DNA of 64,000 nucleotides from an uncultured Micrococcales bacterium (GTDB taxonomy: Bacteria; Actinomycetota; Actinomycetes; Actinomycetales; Microbacteriaceae), in the NCBI GenBank assembly GCA_903909605.1, contig CAIVWH010000020.1:22113-86112 (forward strand). Reading direction: 5' to 3'. The position numbers were made by a program, and so were the translations under genes. The notes under the pieces were generated by a model that was given only the letters and a program-made list of their open reading frames with translations, made no database searches and was not told the origin of the DNA. Shown piece by piece: positions 45,693-53,222 of this stretch. Each line of letters begins with the position of its first letter. Position 1 is the first letter of the stretch.

Positions 45693-45700
45693 TAGGTAAA

Positions 45701-45730
45701 ACCCTAAAGGTTTACGAACCTTCGTGTCAA
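45701..45730 (-). promoter_or_regulatory. Consensus promoter upstream of the leader peptide and winged-helix regulator
   Basis: TTGACA (45730-45725), an 18-nt spacer and TAGGGT (45706-45701) on the minus strand. Perfect -35 box and the same 18-nt spacing as the rpoB and rpsL promoters. The rest of the gap to 45804 holds nothing else I can support on the plus strand, apart from a possible -10 TAGCCT at 45765-45770 for the next gene. Confidence 0.65.
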
Positions 45731-45804
45731 TTTACTTGGATGTTCCGTATTGCGAATATCCCGATAGCCTTAGCCAATTGGGGAGATGTTGAAAGGTCGA
45801 CCAA

Positions 45805-47841
45805 ATGCCGGGTGCCACTAGATCACACCGTTCCCTGTTTGCAATCCTCGCGATTCTTGCAACCGTGCCCATGCTTCTGACCTCTAGCCTCAAAGCCGAT
45901 GCCACCTCGACGGCGACCACGACAATTCTTAAGACAACTCACTCTGCCGGCACGAGCGACAACATCGGCACAGCGGTTGACAGTCAGGGAAACTTCTACG
46001 TTTCGGGTTACACGGGCAACGATATGCTCGTCACGAAGTTCAACAGCGCTGGCACACAGCTCTGGCAAAAAGATTTTCCGAGCAGCTATGGTGCCGGAGT
46101 AAAAGATGTAGCGGTTGATTCCGCCGGAAACGTCTATGGCACAGGCTGGTTCTGTGGCGCAACAAATTTCGGCGGCGCTGTTGGCACTGTTGTCGGAAAC
46201 TCCTCCTGTGACGGATTCGTAATGAAAATGGATTCTTCTGGTTCGCCGCTATGGGTGCGCAACTGGGGCGACGCTGCACGAGGTGGCGACGGTGGTGATG
46301 GCATGGGGATTGATCAGAACGGCAATGTTTATGTCGGTGCATACCTGACCGATGTGAACACCGAAGGAACAACGGGCTTAGATGGTATTCACTGGTCGCG
46401 AACCAACACGAACGGTTGGCTCGACGGCTACGTCGTTTTCAAATTCAACACCGCCGGGCAACTGAAGTATTCAACGCCGGGTCCTGGAGGATTCTGGATT
46501 GATGGATACGGGCATCCATTCGCAGTTTCGGCAATCGGCAAGGTTGCAATCGGCGGAGAAAGCTATGGCACGACAAGCTTTGGAACCTTGGGAACCTTCA
46601 CCGCTGTCGACAGCGGTTCAGACGCTACATGGTTTGAGCTAGACACGACCGGAGCAATCGATCAAGCCAAGTCTTACGGCGGAGTCAGCGACCAAACCAT
46701 CAGAGGAATCAGCTACGACATTGCTGGCAATATTTACATTCAAGGCAATTACACGAACACCACTGTCGTCTCTGGCACATCTTTGACCTCAGCCGGAGTA
46801 GATGATTCATTCGTCGCAAAATACGACCCGACAGGTGCGACCCTTGCCTGGCTCACTCACTGGGGAGGAACCAGCAATGACTCCTTAGGCGGCATTTCGG
46901 TTGACAACGCGGGCAATGCCGTTGTTTCTGGTAGTCACCGAGGTTCTTTCACTGTCGCCGGCCTTGGCACTTTTGCGACATCTCCAATTGGCAATAACGA
47001 CGCGATTTCGATGGGCCTTGACTCTGATGGAACGATTGCGTGGGTGAAGCCAATCACCGGAGCCGCAGACGACGAGTTCGCCTGGGCCAGACCGACGGCG
47101 GCAGCCGGTGCGGCCTTCATTGCTGGGCACATTCACTCCACAACAAACTTTGGCGATGGTCTGACCTACACTTTCGGCGGTGCCGCCGACAGCGGGCACC
47201 CTGATAGTTTCTTGCAGAAGATTGCAGTCACGTGGACAAACACCACTCCGCTGACGCCACAGCAAGCGCCCCAAGAAACTCAGCAGGCAACCCCGGCAGT
47301 GGGCCTCAATGTGCCAATGGTTGGTTCGGTCTCGCCAAAATTGTTGAGCTCAACAACTGGCGGAGCCGTCACGATTTCTGGTTCGCGCATGTCGAATGTG
47401 ACGTCGGTGCTGCTCGGTTCATCATCGTTGTCATTCAAAATCACTAGTGACTCAGCACTGATGGTGACGATGCCGGCTCACGCGGCTGGCCCAGTCGATC
47501 TGACCATTAAGACCGCAACCGGCGTCTTGCCAATTGCCTCTGCTGTCTACTACTCGGATGAACTGGGAACGCATCGCGCCTCGGTGACCTTTGTATACAA
47601 GTCGAAGGCTGGCCTGCTGGCCGCCCTCGCGCGTTTCACAAAAGTGAGCTTCATTGATTGCGACGCAACCTATGGTTCGCACACTTCGGCGGTGAAGGTT
47701 GCTGCGCTTGCAAAGGCGAAGGCCGTTTGTACCGTAGCCGGCGTCAGCGTGCCGAGCGCGTTGGTCACCACTTCGGTAACCTTCCACAAAGGCGCAAGCC
47801 TGAAGGTGGACGTCGCAGTGACCGGTCGCGCGAAGAACTAG
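45805..47841 (+). CDS. Secreted beta-propeller (SBBP-repeat) protein with IPT/TIG and Cys-containing C-terminal domain, copy 1
   Basis: 678 aa. A signal peptide (about 1-34) is followed by about seven SBBP-type blades recognised by DSQGNFYVSGYTGNDMLVTKF, DSAGNVYGTGWFCG, and DIAGNIYIQGNY, forming a propeller (about 45-480). After a Gln/Thr/Pro linker, an IPT/TIG domain (about 508-575) has GGAVTISGSRMSNVTSVLLG and MPAHAAGPVDLTI. The last 80 residues contain FIDCDATYG and AKAKAVCTVAG, whose two Cys may pair, and end in VTGRAKN; this resembles a degenerate OmpA-like C-terminal domain (low certainty). No membrane anchor. The start has GAAAGG upstream. The next gene is a paralogue, so the pair arose by duplication. 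Role unknown, probably extracellular binding. Confidence 0.8.
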   Translation: MPGATRSHRSLFAILAILATVPMLLTSSLKADATSTATTTILKTTHSAGTSDNIGTAVDSQGNFYVSGYTGNDMLVTKFNSAGTQLWQKDFPSSYGAGVKDVAVDSAGNVYGTGWFCGATNFGGAVGTVVGNSSCDGFVMKMDSSGSPLWVRNWGDAARGGDGGDGMGIDQNGNVYVGAYLTDVNTEGTTGLDGIHWSRTNTNGWLDGYVVFKFNTAGQLKYSTPGPGGFWIDGYGHPFAVSAIGKVAIGGESYGTTSFGTLGTFTAVDSGSDATWFELDTTGAIDQAKSYGGVSDQTIRGISYDIAGNIYIQGNYTNTTVVSGTSLTSAGVDDSFVAKYDPTGATLAWLTHWGGTSNDSLGGISVDNAGNAVVSGSHRGSFTVAGLGTFATSPIGNNDAISMGLDSDGTIAWVKPITGAADDEFAWARPTAAAGAAFIAGHIHSTTNFGDGLTYTFGGAADSGHPDSFLQKIAVTWTNTTPLTPQQAPQETQQATPAVGLNVPMVGSVSPKLLSSTTGGAVTISGSRMSNVTSVLLGSSSLSFKITSDSALMVTMPAHAAGPVDLTIKTATGVLPIASAVYYSDELGTHRASVTFVYKSKAGLLAALARFTKVSFIDCDATYGSHTSAVKVAALAKAKAVCTVAGVSVPSALVTTSVTFHKGASLKVDVAVTGRAKN

Positions 47842-47925
47842 CCAGCCTAGATTGCTTGATTATTCAGATTGGCGTTATGGGGGCAAACAGTTGCCCAGTA
47901 GCTTTATCGAGACGGCGGAGGCCAA

Positions 47926-49944
47926 TTGAATCATTCGATTACCACAAGTGGCAGGGTAGCCGCCAAAGCCATCGCCGCGTTCGCTGCGGCATTTGCATTG
48001 ATTTTCTCCTCCACCATTCCGGCGAGCGCTACCTCAAGTTCTAGTGCTACCACAAGCTCGGTAACAGCGCTTACGGATAACGCCAATACGCTGGTCGAGG
48101 CGACTCAGTTCGACAGCGCTGGCAACATGTATGTCGCGGGCTACACCACCGACCAGATCATGGTTGGCAAATATGCCAGTTCTGGCGCGCAAATTTGGCT
48201 CAAGTATTTGGCCACCGGCGGCGCTCAGGATCTCGCGCTAGACCCTTTCGGCAACATCTTTATCTCAGGCTGGTTCTGCGGGTCGGTTGACCTTGGTGCT
48301 CTACTTGGAACGATGACAAGTGTCGGCACCTGCGATGGTTTCGTTCTAAAGCTTGATAACGACGGTAACGCAACCGAAGCTTCAAAGTGGGGGATGCCAA
48401 CTGGGTCCGACGGATCTTCTGGAGTCACAGCTGATTCCGCTGGCAATGTTTATGTGGCGGCTGATGTGTCCGACCTTACGACAGAAGGTGCCGCAGGAAT
48501 CGGTGGCATCACTTGGACCAGCAATGTCCCAGCGGGCGCAGACCCCCAAGGCGAAGTGATCGTCAAATACAACAATTCGCTCGATACCCAATCTGTCAAA
48601 CCTCTTCCAAATGGTTTCTTGTGTGAACACACCGGTCACGCCTTCGATGTTTCAAGAACCGGCAAACTCTTAGTCGGTGGTTACCTCGACAACACAACCG
48701 ACTTCGGAACTTTTGGCAGCTATCCCGTCACTTCAAGTGAACGAGGCGCTTGGCTCGAACTCGATTCACAAGGCAACATCGATCAGGTTCAGGTTTATAG
48801 CGGCGACGGATGGCAAGAAGTAACAGGTGCAAGTTATGACCAGGCGGGCAACATTTACATACTGGGGCTTTTTGCGGGGAATACCACTATTTCGGGAACT
48901 TCGCTGCCCGACCCCTCCGCTACTGCAGGATTTGCGCTCAAACTTGATTCGACGGGCATGAACCTCTCGTGGATTAATTCGTGGCATGCCAGTAGCCAAA
49001 ATGATGTTTACGCCTTCAACATGGCCGTAGACCAGGCGGGAAATTTGGCTCTCACGGGCTTCTTTCAGTTCGACTTGCTAGTCGGAGACTTTCCCGTTGT
49101 TACTGCGGAGGCACCCGGCAGCGTTTGGCAATCTTTTGCACTCGGCATTAATGCTGATGGAAGTTTCGCCTGGCTCAAAACAACCAAATCAGCGACAGCA
49201 TATGCGATTCAATTCGGGCGCCCCGCACTTTCCGCGTCAAAATTTGCCACCGGTGGCACCTTCTCCGGACCATTGGATTTCGGAGACGGAGTAACGGCCG
49301 ACGGAACTAATGCGGGCTTCGTGTGGAGTCTTTCGCTTAACTGGGCAAATAGCACGCCACTGCCAGCTCAGCAGGCTCAAACGCAGCAAGTATCAGTGCC
49401 AGTTGGCAGTAACGTTCCGAAGGTTAGAGCCATTGAGGGTTCGGTGCTCGACTCAAGGAAGGGTGGCGACATCACAATCAGTGGCACTGGCATGGCTAAG
49501 GTGACAGCGGTACTGATGGGTTCATTGCCCTTGATTTTTAAAGTGGTGGATGACTTCACCCTTACTGTCACGATGCCGCCCCACGCCGCTGGCCCGGCTG
49601 ATCTGATAATCAAGACTGCCGCGGGCGCTCTGGCTTTCGATTCGGCAGCAAACTATTCAGACACCTTTGACACACATTTCGCTTCCCCTGTGCTGACCTT
49701 CAAGTCGGTTGGCCAACTGAAGTCGGCAATCGCAAAGCTCACAACCGTGGCCTATGTCGATTGCGAAGCAAGCTATGGCTCGAACAATGCGACTGCGAAG
49801 AGCATGGCACTTGCCAAGGCGAGAAATGTTTGTGCCGCTGCAGGTTTAGCAGCGCCTGGTGCCCTGCTAACCAGCACCGCAATCTACGTGAAGGGTTCCA
49901 CCATCAAGGTCGGAGTAACGATTACAGGCCGCGCGAAGAACTAG
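47926..49944 (+). CDS. Secreted beta-propeller (SBBP-repeat) protein with IPT/TIG and Cys-containing C-terminal domain, copy 2
   Basis: 672 aa. A TTG start preceded by GGAGG leads to a signal peptide cleaved near PASATS. It has the same architecture as the previous gene: blades DSAGNMYVAGYTTDQIMVGKY, DPFGNIFISGWFCGSVD, and DQAGNIYILGLFAG; an IPT/TIG domain with GGDITISGTGMAKVTAVLMG and MPPHAAGPADLII; and a C terminus with YVDCEASYG, AKARNVCAAAG and the identical VTGRAKN end. The propeller blades have diverged much more than the C-terminal domain, as expected if the C terminus has a shared docking role (inference). It lies 84 bp after copy 1 on the same strand. Confidence 0.8.
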   Translation: MNHSITTSGRVAAKAIAAFAAAFALIFSSTIPASATSSSSATTSSVTALTDNANTLVEATQFDSAGNMYVAGYTTDQIMVGKYASSGAQIWLKYLATGGAQDLALDPFGNIFISGWFCGSVDLGALLGTMTSVGTCDGFVLKLDNDGNATEASKWGMPTGSDGSSGVTADSAGNVYVAADVSDLTTEGAAGIGGITWTSNVPAGADPQGEVIVKYNNSLDTQSVKPLPNGFLCEHTGHAFDVSRTGKLLVGGYLDNTTDFGTFGSYPVTSSERGAWLELDSQGNIDQVQVYSGDGWQEVTGASYDQAGNIYILGLFAGNTTISGTSLPDPSATAGFALKLDSTGMNLSWINSWHASSQNDVYAFNMAVDQAGNLALTGFFQFDLLVGDFPVVTAEAPGSVWQSFALGINADGSFAWLKTTKSATAYAIQFGRPALSASKFATGGTFSGPLDFGDGVTADGTNAGFVWSLSLNWANSTPLPAQQAQTQQVSVPVGSNVPKVRAIEGSVLDSRKGGDITISGTGMAKVTAVLMGSLPLIFKVVDDFTLTVTMPPHAAGPADLIIKTAAGALAFDSAANYSDTFDTHFASPVLTFKSVGQLKSAIAKLTTVAYVDCEASYGSNNATAKSMALAKARNVCAAAGLAAPGALLTSTAIYVKGSTIKVGVTITGRAKN

Positions 49945-49958
49945 TTGTTCTGAGGCAA

Positions 49959-50594
49959 TTACTGGGCGAGACCGTAGAGGCGATCGCCGGCGTCACCTAG
50001 ACCGGGCACGATGTATCCGTGCTCGTTTAGCTTCTCGTCGAGTGCGCCGAGCACAATCTTCACGTCTTTGCCATCCACGGATGCCTCTACCGCGGCAACG
50101 CCCTCTGGTGCGCCGAGCAGACAGATCGCAGTCACTTCTTTAGCTCCGCGATCGAACACGTACTTGATTGAGTCGATGAGGGTTCCGCCGGTGGCCAGCA
50201 TCGGGTCGATGATGAAAACTTGGCGGTCGGTGAGGTCATCTGGCAGACGGTTCGCATAGGTGTATGGCTGCAAAGTTTCTTCGTCGCGCTTGATGCCCAA
50301 GAAACCAACCTCGGCGGTTGGCAGCAACTTCATGATGCCGTCGAGCATTCCGAGGCCGGCGCGCAGAATCGGAACGATGATCGGGCGAGGTCGCGAAAGC
50401 TTAACACCTGAATACGGAGCAACCGGAGTCTCAACAGTGACCTTCTCAACGCGCACATCGCGAGTGGCCTCGTAGGCGAGCAGGGTCATCAGTTCGCTGA
50501 CCAGCTCGCGGAACACCGGCGACGGGGTGTTCTTGTCGCGCAAAACCGTGAGTTTGTGGGTAATCAATGGGTGGTCGGCAATGTGAACTCGCAT
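49959..50594 (-). CDS. upp: Uracil phosphoribosyltransferase
   Basis: 211 aa, usual length. Seen: [18 protein letters not shown]; the PRPP-binding loop DPMLATGGT (130-138); and the C-terminal uracil-binding [11 protein letters not shown]. It makes UMP from uracil and PRPP in pyrimidine salvage. The ATG at 50594 is supported by TAGATT 6 nt upstream. It is convergent with the propeller gene and divergent from tadA. Confidence 0.97.
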   Translation of the reverse strand: MRVHIADHPLITHKLTVLRDKNTPSPVFRELVSELMTLLAYEATRDVRVEKVTVETPVAPYSGVKLSRPRPIIVPILRAGLGMLDGIMKLLPTAEVGFLGIKRDEETLQPYTYANRLPDDLTDRQVFIIDPMLATGGTLIDSIKYVFDRGAKEVTAICLLGAPEGVAAVEASVDGKDVKIVLGALDEKLNEHGYIVPGLGDAGDRLYGLAQ

Positions 50595-50600
50595 ACGCTA

Positions 50601-50606
50601 AATCTA
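50601..50606 (-). promoter_or_regulatory. Leaderless -10 box of upp
   Basis: TAGATT on the minus strand, 6 nt before the ATG at 50594. Confidence 0.55.
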
Positions 50607-50638
50607 TCGCCGGCCGTTTGGCTGGCCAGGCAGGGACG

Positions 50639-51091
50639 ATGAACCAGGAAGAACTTATGCGCGCGGCGCTGGCCGAGGCGGCAGCCTCTGGAGAAGACGT
50701 GCCCGTTGGTGCCTTGCTTGTGAACTCGGATGGCGACATCGTGGCCCGAGGTCACAACACTCGCGAGGTCGACCACGACCCAACCGGCCATGCCGAGATC
50801 GTGGCCATTCGCGAGGCAGCCCGCGCTCGCGGAGACTGGCGGCTCGAAGACTTGACCCTGGTGGTCACTCTCGAGCCGTGCGTCATGTGTGCTGGGGCAA
50901 TTGTGGCTGCTCGCATCCCGCGTGTGGTTTTCGGTGCCTGGGATGAACGTGTCGGGGCATCGGGGTCGCTCTATGACCTGTTGCGAGACTCTCGACTCGG
51001 AGGCTCGGTTGAGGTGATTGCCGGAGTGCTTGAGGCCGAGTGTTCTGCGCAGTTGAAAGAGTTCTTTGCCAAGCGACGTCAGGGCGAATAA
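50639..51091 (+). CDS. tadA: tRNA-specific adenosine deaminase
   Basis: 150 aa from the ATG at 50639; a longer in-frame start at 50567 would overlap the upp promoter and add unconserved residues. Zinc/catalytic motif: His51-Ala-Glu53 in TGHAEIVAI, and Cys81-x2-Cys84 in LEPCVMCAGAIV. The C-terminal YDLLRDSRL fits TadA. It converts A34 to inosine in tRNA-Arg(ACG), an essential decoding step. It ends 10 bp before tRNA-Ser(CGA). Confidence 0.95.
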   Translation: MNQEELMRAALAEAAASGEDVPVGALLVNSDGDIVARGHNTREVDHDPTGHAEIVAIREAARARGDWRLEDLTLVVTLEPCVMCAGAIVAARIPRVVFGAWDERVGASGSLYDLLRDSRLGGSVEVIAGVLEAECSAQLKEFFAKRRQGE

Positions 51092-51101
51092 ACTATCCCA
51101 C

Positions 51102-51191
51102 GGTGTCGTGTCCGAGCGGCCGAAGGTGCAACACTCGAAATGTTGTGTACGTGAAAGCGTACCGTGGGTTCAAATCCCACCGACACCGCCA
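51102..51191 (+). tRNA. tRNA-Ser (anticodon CGA)
   Basis: Acceptor arms GGTGTCG/CGACACC pair over 7 bp. The anticodon stem CAACA/TGTTG holds loop CTCGAAA, giving anticodon CGA, which reads UCG. A long variable arm (GTACGTGAAAGCGTAC) is diagnostic of class II tRNA-Ser. The T arm is GTGGG-TTCAAAT-CCCAC. Discriminator G, and the 3' CCA is encoded (51189-51191). Confidence 0.97.
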
Positions 51192-51195
51192 CTGA

Positions 51196-51227
51196 AAACC
51201 AGACCGATTCGGTTTGGTTTTTCTTTT
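51196..51227 (+). terminator. Rho-independent terminator after tRNA-Ser
   Basis: AAACCAGACCG pairs with CGGTTTGGTTT (one G-U) around a short loop, followed by a T-rich tract. Confidence 0.8.
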
Positions 51228-51241
51228 TAAGAGAGGCTCCA

Positions 51242-52651
51242 ATGTCTGAACAGAATGTAACGGGATACAAGCATCGTTGGCTTGTGCTCACGGTGGTTCT
51301 CATCGCCGAGATGATGGACCTCTTCGATTCGACAATCGTGAACGTGGCCGGCCCGACCCTGGCCGAAAAGCTCGGCGCATCGAACTCTGACCTGCAGTGG
51401 GTCATCGGCGGTTACGCTCTTGCTCTCGGCTCTGGCCTGATTCTCGGTGGTCGCCTCGGTGATCGCTTCGGTCGTCGCAACATGTTTCTCTTCGGTCTCG
51501 CTGGTTTCACTCTGGCTTCGCTGCTTTGCGCGGTCGCACCTGCGATTGGTGCCCTGATTGTGTTGCGCTTCATCCAAGGATTCTTGGGAGCTATGCTGCT
51601 GCCTCAGGGCTTCGGTCTGATTCGCGAAGCGTTCCCGCCGCAGGAGTTTGGCAAGGCTTTCGCAGCATATGGCCCTGCCTTTGGCCTGGGCGGCATCCTT
51701 GGCCCGGTTATTGGTGGCTTCATCATTCAGGCAAATATTCTCGATCTCGGCTGGCGCGCAGTGTTCTTGGTGAACCTTCCTATTGGCGCGGCTGCGCTTG
51801 TGCTCTCGGTGATTTACCTGCCCAAGACTGCCTCGAACAAGGCAATCAAGATTGACCTGGTTGGCGCACTTTTGGTGATGCTTGCCAGCGGCTTGCTGGT
51901 CTATCCGCTAATCAAAGGTCAAGACGCAGGCTGGCCACTATGGACCTACCTAATGCTTGTGGGTTCGGTTTTGGTCTTCTTGCTATTTGCATGGATGGAG
52001 CGCGCAACCGCTCGTCGCGGTCATTCGCCTCTTATTGACGCGAGTATCTTCAAGTCGCGCGCCTACACGATGGGCCTAACCGGCCTTGGCCTTTACTTTG
52101 CTGGCTTCACCGGCATCTATTTGATTCTCACTTTGTTCCTGCAGTTCGGCGAGAAGTTCACTTCGTCGCAAGCCGGTCTCGGCAACATTCCAATCGCTCT
52201 CGGTTCGGCAATTGGCGGCACCATTAGCGGTGCATTCCTTGCAGAAAAAATCGGCGGTCGCATCACGCTTCAGATCGGTGCGCTGGTTCAGCTTCTGGGT
52301 GTCGGCCTGATGTGGATCGCTGTTCCTTCGCTCAACAACTTCTCGATCTGGCAGCTAGTTCCCGCCCTGGTGGTCTCTGGCATCGGAACCGGCCTAATCG
52401 CCGCGCCAATCTTTGACACTGTTTTATCAACCGTCGACTCTCGGCAGAGTGGCTCGGCCAGTGGAGTGCTCTCTGCGGTTCAGTCGGTGATGTCATCGGT
52501 CGGCGTTGCGATCTTCGGCACGGTGTTCTTCCACTTCGCAGTGCTCGGCCAGGCAGACGCCGGTTTCCGCAACGCCCTGATCGTGCAGATGGTGCTGCTG
52601 GTGCTCTTTGCCGGGGTAAGCCTGGTTCTGCCCAAACGTCCGCAGCGCTAA
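51242..52651 (+). CDS. MFS drug-efflux-type transporter (DHA2 family)
   Basis: 469 aa with 14 predicted helices. The start is the ATG at 51242, after AGAGAGG. Motifs: LDSTIVN-type signature as MMDLFDSTIVNVAGPTLAEKL in helix 1; LGGRLGDRFGRRNMF (motif A) between helices 2 and 3; RFIQGFLGAMLLPQGFGLI; and antiporter motif C in helix 5, GPAFGLGGILGPVIGG. DHA2 members export drugs, dyes or metabolites by proton antiport. No TetR-type regulator is adjacent and the substrate cannot be inferred. Confidence 0.93.
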   Translation: MSEQNVTGYKHRWLVLTVVLIAEMMDLFDSTIVNVAGPTLAEKLGASNSDLQWVIGGYALALGSGLILGGRLGDRFGRRNMFLFGLAGFTLASLLCAVAPAIGALIVLRFIQGFLGAMLLPQGFGLIREAFPPQEFGKAFAAYGPAFGLGGILGPVIGGFIIQANILDLGWRAVFLVNLPIGAAALVLSVIYLPKTASNKAIKIDLVGALLVMLASGLLVYPLIKGQDAGWPLWTYLMLVGSVLVFLLFAWMERATARRGHSPLIDASIFKSRAYTMGLTGLGLYFAGFTGIYLILTLFLQFGEKFTSSQAGLGNIPIALGSAIGGTISGAFLAEKIGGRITLQIGALVQLLGVGLMWIAVPSLNNFSIWQLVPALVVSGIGTGLIAAPIFDTVLSTVDSRQSGSASGVLSAVQSVMSSVGVAIFGTVFFHFAVLGQADAGFRNALIVQMVLLVLFAGVSLVLPKRPQR

Positions 52652-52664
52652 ATCGGGCGTTTGC

Positions 52665-52670
52665 TAGGGT
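52665..52670 (+). promoter_or_regulatory. Leaderless -10 box
   Basis: TAGGGT, 6 nt before the ATG at 52677. Confidence 0.55.
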
Positions 52671-52676
52671 CAGAGC

Positions 52677-53033
52677 ATGGCAAAGCTTGAAATCACGGAT
52701 GACGGCCTCTGGATCCGCCTCAGCCGCGGCGAAAAGGTGATGGCCCTCCACGCCGACATCTTTATCCCGGCCACCAGCCTCCGCGGGGCCGAGGTTTGCG
52801 GCCCAGGATGGTGGAAACAGCTGGGTTTACGCGTTCCGGGCACCGGAATCCCGGGTTTGGCCATTTATGGCACCTTCATTTGGGCCAAAAACCGTGATTT
52901 TGTGGCCTGGAGCCGAGGAAAACAGGCAATTCGCCTCAATTTGAGCGGAAAACCCTATTCGCACGTCTATTTGGGCACCGAAAACGCGGCCGCGCTCGCG
53001 GATGAGGTCAATGAGGCCCTAACCGCCTGCTAA
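52677..53033 (+). CDS. Conserved-looking small protein, function unknown
   Basis: 118 aa, soluble, no signal peptide. It reads as alternating beta strands followed by one C-terminal helix (LEITDDGLWIRLSRGEKVMA, PGLAIYGTFIWAKNRDFVAW, YSHVYLGTENAAALADEV). This order suggests a PH-like barrel, which is only a structural guess. TAGGGT 6 nt upstream supports the ATG. It lies between the exporter gene and rpoB with about 190 bp of promoter region after it. Confidence 0.75.
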   Translation: MAKLEITDDGLWIRLSRGEKVMALHADIFIPATSLRGAEVCGPGWWKQLGLRVPGTGIPGLAIYGTFIWAKNRDFVAWSRGKQAIRLNLSGKPYSHVYLGTENAAALADEVNEALTAC

Positions 53034-53068
53034 AAGGGGCTGAACCTTAGTCCCCAGCAAAATGGGAC

Positions 53069-53098
53069 TTGGCAATTGTCCCCAATTCGTAATAGATT
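53069..53098 (+). promoter_or_regulatory. Promoter of rpoB-rpoC
   Basis: TTGGCA (53069-53074), an 18-nt spacer and TAGATT (53093-53098) predict a start near 53105 and a leader of about 118 nt. The leader has no supported gene. The ribosome site GGAGG lies near 53211-53215. Confidence 0.6.
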
Positions 53099-53222
53099 TG
53101 TTGTTTGCTCCCAAACACCCCGTATGCATATTTCGGCTGCGCGCGTGACCGCATATTTTGGCGTCACTGGTTCTTGGGTCGCGAATCCACCACTCAGATC
53201 TAGTTCCTTGGAGGGACATCTC

